A stretch of DNA of 7,835 bases from an uncultured Selenomonas sp. (GTDB lineage: Bacteria > Bacillota > Negativicutes > Selenomonadales > Selenomonadaceae), in contig CAJPRR010000108.1 in the NCBI GenBank assembly GCA_905373085.1, positions 1-7,835 of the forward strand, read 5' to 3'. The notes under the pieces were generated by a model. It was given only the letters and a program-made list of their open reading frames with translations. It was not told the DNA's origin and did no database searches. Shown here in pieces: positions 1 through 7,197 of the stretch; position 1 is the stretch's first letter, and each line of letters starts with the position of its first letter. The position numbers were made by a program, and so were the translations under genes.

Positions 1-3000
1 ATGACGCCCTTGCCCGTGATGTGATTCGGCAGACAGCCGAAGGGCTGCAGGCAGACGACATTCGGCACGCCCTCGTGGATGAGCTTGACCATCTCGCCCG
101 TGAGGAACCAGCCCTCGCCCGCCATATTGCCGAGCGACACATGCTTCTTCGCGAGGCGTGCCGTTTCGCCGATCTTGTACGGCGGCGCAAAGCGACGGCT
201 CTTCTTCAGCGCCTTTCTCATAGGGCGACGGAAGAACTCGACGAGGCTGATGAACATCTGCGCGAACAGCTTGTCCTTGCGCTTGCCCGAAAAAAGCTCG
301 CGCTCGACGATGGCGTCATACGCCATGTAGAGGAAGAAGTCCGCGAAGTCCGGCATGACGACCTCCGCGCCCTCCTCGATCAAGACCTCCTCGATATGGT
401 TGTTCGCCACGGGATGATACTTGACGAGAATCTCGCCAACAATGCCGACCTTCGGTTTCCAGAGTCCCTCGGCGAGCGGCAGCGCATCGAACTCCTGCAC
501 CATGCGCTTGACTGTATCGGCATATTTGAAGTAGCTGCCGTCCATAATTTCGGCAAGGCATCTTGCATGCCACTTTTCATACAGCTGCTCTGCCGCTCCC
601 CGCTCCCTCTCGTACGGCAAGGTCGCATTTCTCAGCTTCTGCAGCAGGTCGCCATAGAGGAACGCCTTGATTGCATCGACGAAGCAGCTGCGATCGAGCG
701 TGAACGCATCCGTTTCGAGTCCCCAGCACGCGAATACGGGAACTTGCGGATAGCCCGCATACTTCAGGGCTTGACGCATCAGCGCCATGTAGTTCGTCGC
801 GCGGCACGGCCCGCACGTCTGAAACAGCAGGATCGACGTGTGATCGGGATCGTACTCGCCCGACTTCAGCGCGGCGAGCAGCTGACCGATGACGACGATG
901 GCAGGATAGCACATGTCGTTGTTCACATAGCGCAGCCCGAGATCGATCGCTGCCTTGTCGGGCAGAGGCGGCACGACGACCTTATAACCATGCTTTTCGA
1001 GCACGGGACGCACGAGGCTGAAATGAATCGGTGCAAGCTGCGGCGCGAGAATCGTATGCGTGCGGCGGCACTCTTCGGTGAAGCGCGGACGCGCCTCGGG
1101 TATCTCTTGGCAAAACGGCACATTCCTGCGCCGCGCGAGAGCCGCAATCAATGAGCGCAGACGGATGCGAGCCGCACCGAGGTTGCTGACCTCGTCGAGC
1201 TTAATCATCGTGTAGATACGATGATGGCTTTCCAAAATCGACTTGACCTGCCCCATCGTCACGGCATCGAGTCCGCAGCCGAAGGAACTGAGCTGGATGA
1301 GCGTCAAGTTTTCATGCTCGGCGACGAAATGCGCCGCGTGGTAGAGGCGTGCGTGATAGCTCCATTGATTGACGATGTTGAGTCCCGCACCCTTGACCGG
1401 CAGATGATAGACGGCATCCTCAGACAGGATGGCAAGACCGTAGGAAGCGATCATGTCGGATATGCCATGATGAATCTCGGGGTCGATGTGATACGGACGA
1501 CCGACGAGCATGATGGCAGGCTGCTTCGTGCGCTCGATCTCGCGCAGGACGCTCACGCCATAATCGCGCACGTCCTGCTTGTAGTTCTCAAGTTCCGCGT
1601 AGGCAGCACGTGCCGCCTCCTTGATCTCGCCCTTGGAAAGACCTTCGGATGTGCCGAGTTCCTCAAAAAGGCGCTCGACCATGCGTTTCTTGTCGTCAAG
1701 CGGCAAAAAAGGCTGCAGAAACTCGATGTCCTTTTCGCGCAACACGTCCATATTGGCGCGGATATTCTCCGCATAGGACGCAACGACCGGGCAGTTGTAG
1801 TGATTGTCGCCTGGATGCTGCTCGTCGATGACATTGAAAGGGATGCACGGATAGAAAATTTTCCTTATGCCCTTTTCCACGAGATCCATGATATGCCCGT
1901 GCACGAGCTTCGCCGGATAGCAGAGGGAATCCGACGGCACCGTCGCCATGCCCTTGTAGTAGAGTGCTGCCGACGACTTGTCCGACAGCACGACCTCGTA
2001 GCCGAGCTGCGTGAAGAATGTGAACCAAAACGGATAGTCCTCGTACATGTTGAGTCCGCGCGGCAGACCTATCCTGCCGCGCGGTGCGGCAGCTCTTGTC
2101 AGCGGTTTGTAGTAAGCGAAGAGACGCCTGTACTTGTAGTCGTAGATGTTCGCCGTCTCCCGATCCTCGCGCTTCGCCTTGCCAACGCCGCGCTCGCAGC
2201 GGTTGCCCGTGAAGTACTTGCCGCCGTCACTGAACTTCTGCATGGTGATCAGGCACTGGTTGCCGCAGTGCCTGCAGCGGTACGAGCTCGTCGCTACGGA
2301 AAAATCTTCCAACGCATCGGCTGTAAGGAGCGAAGAGCGCTCAAGCCCCTCTTCCTGCGCGAGAATCGCCGCGCCATACGCGCCCATGAGTCCTGATATG
2401 TCGGGGCGCACGACATCGCGCCCGATGAGCTTTTCCATCGAGCGCAGAACGGCGTCATTATAGAACGTGCCGCCCTGCACGACGATGTGCTCGCCAAGCT
2501 CCTTGACGTCCTTGAGCTGCATGACCTTAAAGAGAGCGTTCTTGATGACGGAAAAGGCGATGCCCGCCGATATGTCGCTGACCGCCGCACCGTCCTTCTG
2601 CGCCTGCTTGACCTTGGAATTCATGAAGACCGTGCAGCGCGTGCCAAGATCGACGGGAGCTTTCGATTCCGTCGCCATGGCCGCGAACTCTCCCGCCGTC
2701 ATGTTGAGACCTTGCGCGAAGTTCTCGATGAAGGAGCCGCAGCCCGCCGAGCAAGCCTCGTTGAGCGTGATATTGCCGATGCTGCCGTCCTTGACAAAGA
2801 AGCACTTCATATCCTGCCCGCCGATGTCCATGACGAACGTGACCTCAGGGCAGAACTCCTGCGCCGCACGCAGATGGGCGAACGTCTCGACCTCTCCCGC
2901 GTCCGCGTGGATCGCCGCCTTGACGATCGCCTCGCCGTAGCCCGTCGTAAGTGCGCCCGCGATGTACGTCCTTTCGTTCATCGCGGCGTAAAGCTCCTTC

Positions 3001-4085
3001 AGCTCGCGGACAACCGTATGAAGCGGCGAGCCTTGGTTGCTGCCGTACGACGTGTAAAGAAGCTCGCGAGCCGTGCCGATTGCCGCAAGTTTCGTCGTTG
3101 TCGAACCGGCGTCGATGCCGACGTAGATCGGCCCTTCATACGCGGCGAGATCGCCGCGCCGCACCTTTGCGCGGTCATGGCGCTCCTTGAACGCTGCATA
3201 GTCCGCCGCATTGGAAAAGAGCGTGAAGTCCGCCTGCCGCGTCTCCTTCGCCGCCACGTCACGCGCCTTCTCTATGCTCGCCTCCAGACGCGCCATATCG
3301 ACGACCTCGGTCTCCTCCGAGAGCGCCGCGCCGAGTGCGACAAAGAAATTGCCGTCCGGCGCATCGACGACGTTCTCGGGGGCAAGCTGCAGCGTCTCGA
3401 TGAAGCGTTGCCTGAGCGCAGGAAGGAAGTGCAGCGGTCCGCCAAGAAACGCGACCTTTCCCGCAATCGGACGCCCCTGCGCGAGATTGCTGATCGTCTG
3501 ATTGACGACAGCCTGAAAAACGGAAAGGGCGATGTCCGCCTTTTCCGCGCCGTCGTTCATCAGCGCCTGGATGTCCGTTTTGGCAAAGACGCCGCAGCGA
3601 GAGGCGATCGTATAGATCTGCTTCCCCTTCTCCGCGAGCGCATTGAGTCCTGCCGCATCCGTCGAAAGGAGCGACGCCATGTGATCGATGAAAGATCCCG
3701 TGCCGCCCGCGCAGACGCCGTTCATGCGCTGCTCGGGCGCATCGCCAAAGTACGTCACCTTGGCATCCTCGCCGCCAAGCTCAACGACTGTATCCGTCTC
3801 GGGAATCAAGGATCTCACAGCTGAAGCGCACGCGATGACCTCCTGCACGAAAGGCAGCCCGATATGCTGTGCGACGCCCATGCCCGCCGAGCCGGTCAGC
3901 GCGAAGGAAAACTTACTGCCGCCGACGATTTTTTTGAGACTTGCCAGATTTTCACTAAGAGAAGCGCCGATCTCGGAAAAATGGCGTGCGTAGTTTTTGT
4001 ACACGATCTTCTTCTCATGATCGAGGACGACGAGCTTGATCGTCGTCGAGCCGATGTCGATCCCCACATCAAATATAGAATTCAT
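1..4085 (-). CDS. Acyl-CoA dehydratase activase-related giant fusion protein (two BadF/HgdC-type ATPase domains + DUF2229/HgdB-like region), 3' end cut by window
   Basis: Open from ATG 4085 to the left edge with no stop: 1361 codons, C-terminus missing. Domain 1 (about residues 1-290) opens with the ASKHA phosphate motif GIDIGSTTIK (8-17), has ELGGEDAK (102-109), then Cys125 in CAGGTGSF and Cys164 in SRCGVF. Domain 2 (about 320-580) repeats this: GIDAGSTTTK (323-332), DIGGQD (420-425), Cys445 in CSAGCGSF and Cys484 in TRCTVF. In the 2-hydroxyglutaryl-CoA dehydratase activator HgdC, two such cysteines bind a [4Fe-4S] cluster at the dimer interface and ATP hydrolysis drives electron transfer to the dehydratase. 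Next come a CxxCxxxC group (604, 607, 611) with Cys630, a DUF2229 start near 668 (IGLPRGLNMYEDYPFW), and HgdB-like cysteines (722, 747, 1059, CGPC 1091-1094). The last readable residues, CLPNHITGKGV, resemble the family's C-terminal end, so probably only a few dozen residues are missing. The family is usually about 1400 residues. AGGCGGTGAG precedes the start. Family assignment is secure; substrate is unknown. Confidence 0.9.
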   Translation of the reverse strand, partial: MNSIFDVGIDIGSTTIKLVVLDHEKKIVYKNYARHFSEIGASLSENLASLKKIVGGSKFSFALTGSAGMGVAQHIGLPFVQEVIACASAVRSLIPETDTVVELGGEDAKVTYFGDAPEQRMNGVCAGGTGSFIDHMASLLSTDAAGLNALAEKGKQIYTIASRCGVFAKTDIQALMNDGAEKADIALSVFQAVVNQTISNLAQGRPIAGKVAFLGGPLHFLPALRQRFIETLQLAPENVVDAPDGNFFVALGAALSEETEVVDMARLEASIEKARDVAAKETRQADFTLFSNAADYAAFKERHDRAKVRRGDLAAYEGPIYVGIDAGSTTTKLAAIGTARELLYTSYGSNQGSPLHTVVRELKELYAAMNERTYIAGALTTGYGEAIVKAAIHADAGEVETFAHLRAAQEFCPEVTFVMDIGGQDMKCFFVKDGSIGNITLNEACSAGCGSFIENFAQGLNMTAGEFAAMATESKAPVDLGTRCTVFMNSKVKQAQKDGAAVSDISAGIAFSVIKNALFKVMQLKDVKELGEHIVVQGGTFYNDAVLRSMEKLIGRDVVRPDISGLMGAYGAAILAQEEGLERSSLLTADALEDFSVATSSYRCRHCGNQCLITMQKFSDGGKYFTGNRCERGVGKAKREDRETANIYDYKYRRLFAYYKPLTRAAAPRGRIGLPRGLNMYEDYPFWFTFFTQLGYEVVLSDKSSAALYYKGMATVPSDSLCYPAKLVHGHIMDLVEKGIRKIFYPCIPFNVIDEQHPGDNHYNCPVVASYAENIRANMDVLREKDIEFLQPFLPLDDKKRMVERLFEELGTSEGLSKGEIKEAARAAYAELENYKQDVRDYGVSVLREIERTKQPAIMLVGRPYHIDPEIHHGISDMIASYGLAILSEDAVYHLPVKGAGLNIVNQWSYHARLYHAAHFVAEHENLTLIQLSSFGCGLDAVTMGQVKSILESHHRIYTMIKLDEVSNLGAARIRLRSLIAALARRRNVPFCQEIPEARPRFTEECRRTHTILAPQLAPIHFSLVRPVLEKHGYKVVVPPLPDKAAIDLGLRYVNNDMCYPAIVVIGQLLAALKSGEYDPDHTSILLFQTCGPCRATNYMALMRQALKYAGYPQVPVFACWGLETDAFTLDRSCFVDAIKAFLYGDLLQKLRNATLPYERERGAAEQLYEKWHARCLAEIMDGSYFKYADTVKRMVQEFDALPLAEGLWKPKVGIVGEILVKYHPVANNHIEEVLIEEGAEVVMPDFADFFLYMAYDAIVERELFSGKRKDKLFAQMFISLVEFFRRPMRKALKKSRRFAPPYKIGETARLAKKHVSLGNMAGEGWFLTGEMVKLIHEGVPNVVCLQPFGCLPNHITGKGV

Positions 4086-4179
4086 GAACTCACCGCCTAA
4101 AATCTAGGATAGTATATGCTGAAAATATCTGACAGAAAGACTTGCCGCATGTATGATTCAGTCTCAAATCCATTCTTAT

Positions 4180-4208
4180 ATTTTAACGCTTTTTCTCTCG
4201 GGATTCAA
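4180..4208 (-). promoter_or_regulatory. Sigma-70-type promoter for the activase gene
   Basis: Read on the minus strand, TTGAAT (4208-4203) lies exactly 17 nt before TAAAAT (4185-4180), four and five matches to the -35 and -10 consensus. Transcription would start near 4173, giving an 88-nt 5' UTR before ATG 4085. A second -10-like hexamer TATACT (4116-4111) lies closer to the gene but lacks a convincing -35 box. Read from sequence only. Confidence 0.6.
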
Positions 4209-4221
4209 GGATTATTGTTTC

Positions 4222-4240
4222 CCAAAAAACGCCAAAAACG
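4222..4240. repeat. Tandem A-rich direct repeat between divergent promoters
   Basis: CCAAAAAACG (4222-4231) is followed directly by CCAAAAACG (4232-4240). The pair lies upstream of the -35 boxes of both divergent promoters (minus-strand box 4203-4208, plus-strand box 4252-4257). It could be an operator or a bent A-tract upstream element; no regulator is encoded in the window. Confidence 0.4.
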
Positions 4241-4251
4241 TACTCAAACAG

Positions 4252-4280
4252 TTGACGAAAGCCCTTATCTGGAGTAAGCT
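4252..4280 (+). promoter_or_regulatory. Candidate promoter for the corA operon
   Basis: TTGACG (4252-4257, five of six consensus bases) is followed after 17 nt by TAAGCT (4275-4280, three of six). The start point would be near 4287, giving a leader of about 160 nt before corA. The -35 is good and the -10 is poor, so this promoter may be weak or activator-dependent. Confidence 0.45.
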
Positions 4281-4329
4281 AAAAGAATAATCGTTGTTCG
4301 TATTTGTCTAAAGGAAAGCTGGTGAGGAA

Positions 4330-4413
4330 ATGGACGGCGATCACCCTAGTCGCACGACAAAGGAAAAGAAAATCTTCGGAGGCCTCCGTCTTCTCACGGC
4401 ATCATGCATTTGA
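4330..4413 (+). CDS. Possible 27-residue leader peptide upstream of corA
   Basis: ATG 4330 follows GGTGA (4321-4325), a match to the anti-Shine-Dalgarno, with a 4-nt gap. The frame runs 27 codons to TGA 4411-4413. The peptide starts MDGDHPSRTTKEKK: acidic and proline-containing at first, then basic, loosely like the Mg2+-sensing enterobacterial leader MgtL. Its stop lies 3 nt before the hairpin that covers the corA ribosome binding site, so a terminating ribosome would overlie the hairpin's 5' arm. Short frames of this size arise by chance; the position and ribosome binding site are the only support. It shares the corA frame but the stop separates them. Confidence 0.3.
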   Translation: MDGDHPSRTTKEKKIFGGLRLLTASCI

Positions 4414-4416
4414 ACT

Positions 4417-4446
4417 TGGGGAGCTTCCACGAAAGGAGACTCCCTG
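4417..4446 (+). promoter_or_regulatory. Hairpin sequestering the corA Shine-Dalgarno
   Basis: G4419-G4423 (GGGAG) pairs with C4440-C4444 (CTCCC), extended outward by two G-T wobbles. After a C-A mismatch, TTCC (4425-4428) pairs with GGAG (4435-4438), leaving loop ACGAAA. GGAG is the core of the corA ribosome binding site AAAGGAG (4432-4438), 11 nt before ATG 4450. No T-tract follows, so it looks like a translational switch rather than a terminator. Confidence 0.5.
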
Positions 4447-4449
4447 CCC

Positions 4450-5403
4450 ATGCTCAAAATCTTCAAGTCCCTTGAGAGCGGCCCCCTGCAGACACTGACG
4501 CTCAAGACGCTCGAAAAGGGCGCATGGATCAACATCATCGACCCCACGCCCTACGAGCTCAAGGTGGTCAGCAACCTCACGGAAGTAGAGCCGGACTTCC
4601 TGCGTTCCGCGCTCGACGACGAAGAGCGTTCCCATACGGACGTCGAGGACAACTCCGTCATGGTTCTGACCAACGTCCCTGTCATGCGCGGCCAAGACAG
4701 CTACGATACGCTGCCGCTCGCCATCATTCTGACGGCGGACTACTTCATCACGGTCTGTTTGGAGGACACGCCGGTTCTTTCAGAGTTCAATGAGAACACG
4801 GCGAAGCTCTTCCGCACATTCAAGAAGACGCGCTTCCTCTTTCAAATCCTCTACAAGTCGGCGACCTTCTACCTGCGCTATCTCAGGCAGATCAACAAAC
4901 ACTCGGACGAAATCGAGCTGAACCTGCGCCGTTCGATGGAAAACAGCGACATCCTGCGCCTCCTCGAACTGCAGAAAGGTCTGACCTATTTCAGCGCGGC
5001 GCTGCGCTCCAACGGCGCCGTGCTCGACAAGCTCCTGCGTCTGCGCTCCAACCAAGCCATCACGCCCATCATCAAGATTTACGAAGAAGATGAAGACCTC
5101 TTGGAAGATGTCATCATCGAGAACAAGCAAGCGCGCGAGATGGTCGAACTTTATAACAAGATCCTCGCACGTATGTCGGACACCTTCTCTTCCATCATCT
5201 CGAACAACCAGAACCTCGTGATGAAATTTCTCGCTGCCATGACGATCATCCTTGCGATTCCGACAGTCATATCGAGCTTCTTCGGCATGAACGTCCCCGT
5301 CCCGCTGGCGGACGATTCGACGGCATTCCTCTTCATCGCCGTCCTCGCCGCCGTCATCGCCGGAGCGTCATCGTATGTCCTGTGGCGCAAGAATATGTTT
5401 TGA
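4450..5403 (+). CDS. corA: CorA-type Mg2+/divalent cation channel
   Basis: The 317-residue product has CorA architecture. An N-terminal cytoplasmic alpha/beta domain covers roughly 1-130, followed by a long helical region (about 130-255) that forms the stalk in known pentameric structures. TM1 is at about 259-278, the signature GMN is at 279-281 (FFGMNVP), and a short periplasmic loop leads to TM2 at about 291-311. The C-terminus is a short basic tail (WRKNMF). Length and topology fit a full-length member. CorA proteins import Mg2+, and some take Co2+ or Ni2+; Zn2+-transporting relatives share the fold, so the ion is not settled by sequence. ATG 4450 follows AAAGGAG at 11 nt, within the hairpin described above. 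It is the first gene of a three-gene run; the next starts 21 nt after its stop. Confidence 0.95.
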   Translation: MLKIFKSLESGPLQTLTLKTLEKGAWINIIDPTPYELKVVSNLTEVEPDFLRSALDDEERSHTDVEDNSVMVLTNVPVMRGQDSYDTLPLAIILTADYFITVCLEDTPVLSEFNENTAKLFRTFKKTRFLFQILYKSATFYLRYLRQINKHSDEIELNLRRSMENSDILRLLELQKGLTYFSAALRSNGAVLDKLLRLRSNQAITPIIKIYEEDEDLLEDVIIENKQAREMVELYNKILARMSDTFSSIISNNQNLVMKFLAAMTIILAIPTVISSFFGMNVPVPLADDSTAFLFIAVLAAVIAGASSYVLWRKNMF

Positions 5404-5424
5404 AGCTACGAATCGGAGGCAAGT

Positions 5425-5655
5425 ATGGCATCACTCGTTGAATCCGAGCTAAAGAGCGGCATCATCTTCGGTGACGCAGAAAACGCCGAATACGTCTACA
5501 TGCCCGCGAGCGAGATCGGCATCGAAAATCCTGTTTGCGTCTACGAAATGGGCGATATGCGGGATGATGTAGACGTCAAAGAAGCGCTGCGCCTCATAAG
5601 AACCCGCAGCCTGCGCCCGAGCGCACATCCAAGGCTCGGAGAAAGCTCGTGCTAA
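5425..5655 (+). CDS. Small conserved-position protein of unknown function
   Basis: I do not recognise this 76-residue protein. It is soluble in appearance, with no signal peptide or membrane segment. The first two thirds are acidic (SGIIFGDAENAEYVYMP, then EMGDMRDDVDVKEAL) and the last 20 residues are basic and proline-containing, ending in Cys. Support for a real gene is contextual. GGAGG (5415-5419) lies 5 nt before ATG 5425, the gene begins 21 nt after corA, and its TAA (5653-5655) overlaps the GTG start of the MATE gene at 5649. This is the arrangement of translationally coupled operon genes. It might be an accessory or regulator of either transporter, but nothing in the sequence says which. 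Confidence 0.7.
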   Translation: MASLVESELKSGIIFGDAENAEYVYMPASEIGIENPVCVYEMGDMRDDVDVKEALRLIRTRSLRPSAHPRLGESSC

Positions 5656-7127
5656 AATCGAATTTTATGGACAAGATTTTCAGCAAACTTCATGCTTTAC
5701 GGCATCGCGAGCGGATTTACGGCATGCACAATCCTCTCACTTATGACTTTCTGCATCACAATCTGCACCATCTCCACGTGCTGCTCTTCCATAGCGCCGA
5801 TCAGCAGGACTTTACACGCGGAGCGATCCCGCGTCAGCTGCTTGTCTTCATGCTGCCGATCCTGCTCTCGCAGCTCCTGCAGCAATTCTACACGATCGCG
5901 GACACTGCCCTCGTCGGACAGACGCTTGGCGCACAGGCGCTTGCCGCCGTGGGCACGGCGAGCCTCATCCTCTCCGTTATCGTCAATTTCTTCATCGGTT
6001 TCTCGGCGGGTCTCAGCGTCCTCGTCTCACACCTCTACGGGGAAAAGGATTATGCGCGTCTCAGCACACTCGTGCAGAGCATCTTCATCACCGTCTTGCT
6101 GTTCGCCACACTCTTTACAGCGGCCGGCATCGTTCTGACCGAGCAGCTGCTCGCGGCGCTCTCCACGCCCGTCGAACTCATCCCGGCAGCGAGCCTCTAT
6201 CTGCGCACCGTGCTCTGCGGGATGCTCGCACAGCTTCTCTACAATACAGCGAGCGCCATCCTGCGTGCGCTCGGCAATACGACGAGCGCGCTCCACTACC
6301 TTGCCGCCGCCGTCGTGCTCAACATCGCGCTCGATGTCGTGCTGCTCATCGTCATTCCCTGCGGCATCGCAGGCGCGGCAGCCGCGACCGTTCTCGCGCA
6401 GTATGCAGCGGCGCTGCTCGCCCTGTGGAAACTGTTCCATCTCCGCGGCACATGGAAACTGCGCTTCCATCGCCCCTTCTTCGCCCTGAGGCATCTCCTG
6501 CCCATCCTCAGCACAAGCATTCCTGCCGGGCTTCAAGCTGTCTTCATGAGCCTTTCCTCCCTCGTCATCCAAACGTACATCAACTCCTTCGGCTACGCGG
6601 CAATGGCGGGCATGACCGTCTATGCACGCATCGAAGGCTTCCTCTACTATCCGCTCTTCGCGTTCGGCATCGCGCTCACAAGCTTCATTGGGCAGAACGT
6701 CGGTGCACGCGACTTTACGCGCGTACGTACAGGGCTTCGCATAAGCCTTCGCCTCGCAGCGGGCGGGGCAATGGGCATGGCGCTCCTTGCAGGTTTCGCT
6801 GCACCCGCGCTCGTCGCGCTTTTCACCGACGATTCCGCCGTCGCTGCGAATGCGCTTGATGCCGTTTATTACACATTCCCCTTCTACTGGCTCTACGGCG
6901 TCAATCAGATCTACATCGGCGCAATTCGCGGTCTTGGAGACACCCTCTATCCCATGATGACTGCACTCGCCGCCTACTGCCTCTTCCGCGTTGCGTGGTG
7001 CTGGAGTTGGGACATAATCGGCATCCACTCCATGCACATCGTCTATAGCGCCTACAGCGTCAGTTTCTTCGTCATGGCAGGACTGCTGTGGCTCGGCTGC
7101 CGAAGAGCGCTGCACCGCACCGCATGA
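5649..7127 (+). CDS. MATE-family multidrug/Na+ (or H+) antiporter with His-rich N-terminal extension
   Basis: 492 residues with about twelve hydrophobic segments in two homologous halves. The family start motif DFTRGAIPRQLL begins at residue 54. MATE landmarks follow: LLQQFYTIADTALVGQ (76-91), AILRALGNTTSAL (203-215), VLNIALDVVLL (223-233), IPAGLQAVFMSL at 291-302 opening the second half, and GAIRGLGD (424-431). MATE proteins export cationic drugs or metabolites using Na+ or H+ gradients; the substrate here is unknown. The usual length is about 440-460, and the excess is the first 53 residues, which carry nine histidines (15, 19, 27, 36, 37, 40, 41, 43, 48). I chose GTG 5649 because GGAG (5638-5641) sits 7 nt upstream and the start overlaps the preceding stop; ATG 5667 and ATG 5724 lack comparable sites. 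No histidine is lost by starting at 5667. Confidence 0.9.
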   Translation: MLKSNFMDKIFSKLHALRHRERIYGMHNPLTYDFLHHNLHHLHVLLFHSADQQDFTRGAIPRQLLVFMLPILLSQLLQQFYTIADTALVGQTLGAQALAAVGTASLILSVIVNFFIGFSAGLSVLVSHLYGEKDYARLSTLVQSIFITVLLFATLFTAAGIVLTEQLLAALSTPVELIPAASLYLRTVLCGMLAQLLYNTASAILRALGNTTSALHYLAAAVVLNIALDVVLLIVIPCGIAGAAAATVLAQYAAALLALWKLFHLRGTWKLRFHRPFFALRHLLPILSTSIPAGLQAVFMSLSSLVIQTYINSFGYAAMAGMTVYARIEGFLYYPLFAFGIALTSFIGQNVGARDFTRVRTGLRISLRLAAGGAMGMALLAGFAAPALVALFTDDSAVAANALDAVYYTFPFYWLYGVNQIYIGAIRGLGDTLYPMMTALAAYCLFRVAWCWSWDIIGIHSMHIVYSAYSVSFFVMAGLLWLGCRRALHRTA

Positions 7128-7146
7128 AGACCGGAATATGTCTTCT

Positions 7147-7195
7147 CTGCACGCAAACAGCCCGACGGGTTTTCCGTCGGGCTGTTTGCGTGCAG
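7147..7195. terminator. Perfect 22-bp stem, probable bidirectional terminator between convergent genes
   Basis: Bases 7147-7168 pair without mismatch with 7174-7195, around the loop GTTTT. The GC-rich core GCCCGACGG/CCGTCGGGC is preceded by CAAACA and followed by TGTTTG. On either strand the core hairpin is therefore trailed by a short T-rich stretch. It lies 20 nt past the MATE stop and 92 nt past the bioY stop, where a shared terminator is expected. The T-runs are interrupted, so efficiency is uncertain. Confidence 0.7.
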
Positions 7196-7197
7196 GG

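Larger units (their letters stand above)
4287..4449 (+). promoter_or_regulatory. Structured corA leader RNA (unclassified cis-regulatory candidate)
   Basis: This long 5' UTR has several possible helices. TTTGTC (4303-4308) pairs with GACAAA (4356-4361), enclosing GGTGA (4321-4325) paired with TCACC (4341-4345). A competing fold pairs GTGAG (4322-4326) with CTCAC (4393-4397), AA (4328-4329) with TT (4391-4392), and GACGG (4333-4337) with CCGTC (4386-4390). That last strand also belongs to the palindrome CGGAGGCCTCCG (4377-4388), so the folds exclude one another. The leader ends in a hairpin over the corA ribosome binding site. I compared it from memory with the Mg2+ M-box, yybP-ykoY, NiCo, c-di-GMP and fluoride classes and saw no match. 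Pairings were found by eye, without energy calculation. Confidence 0.4.

Noticed and set aside
21..3824. Three long plus-strand open frames (21-1154, 1221-2396, 2487-3824) opposite the activase gene
   Set aside because: All lie in the exact complementary codon register of the minus-strand gene, where stops are scarce in GC-rich coding DNA. The translations are rich in Arg, Asp and His, show no recognisable domain, and the minus strand carries unmistakable family motifs throughout.
4111..4116. TATACT as a second minus-strand -10 box
   Set aside because: No acceptable -35 box at 16-18 nt and no extended -10 TG; the TTGAAT-17-TAAAAT promoter upstream is much better.
4287..4449. Known Mg2+ M-box riboswitch in front of corA
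   Set aside because: The conserved M-box blocks I can recall are not present; a GGTGAGG stretch alone is not enough. An Infernal search would decide.
4304..4498. 64-codon plus-strand frame starting at TTG and running into corA
   Set aside because: No ribosome binding site before the TTG, and it overlaps 49 bases of corA in another frame. The shorter ATG 4330 frame is the better leader-peptide candidate.
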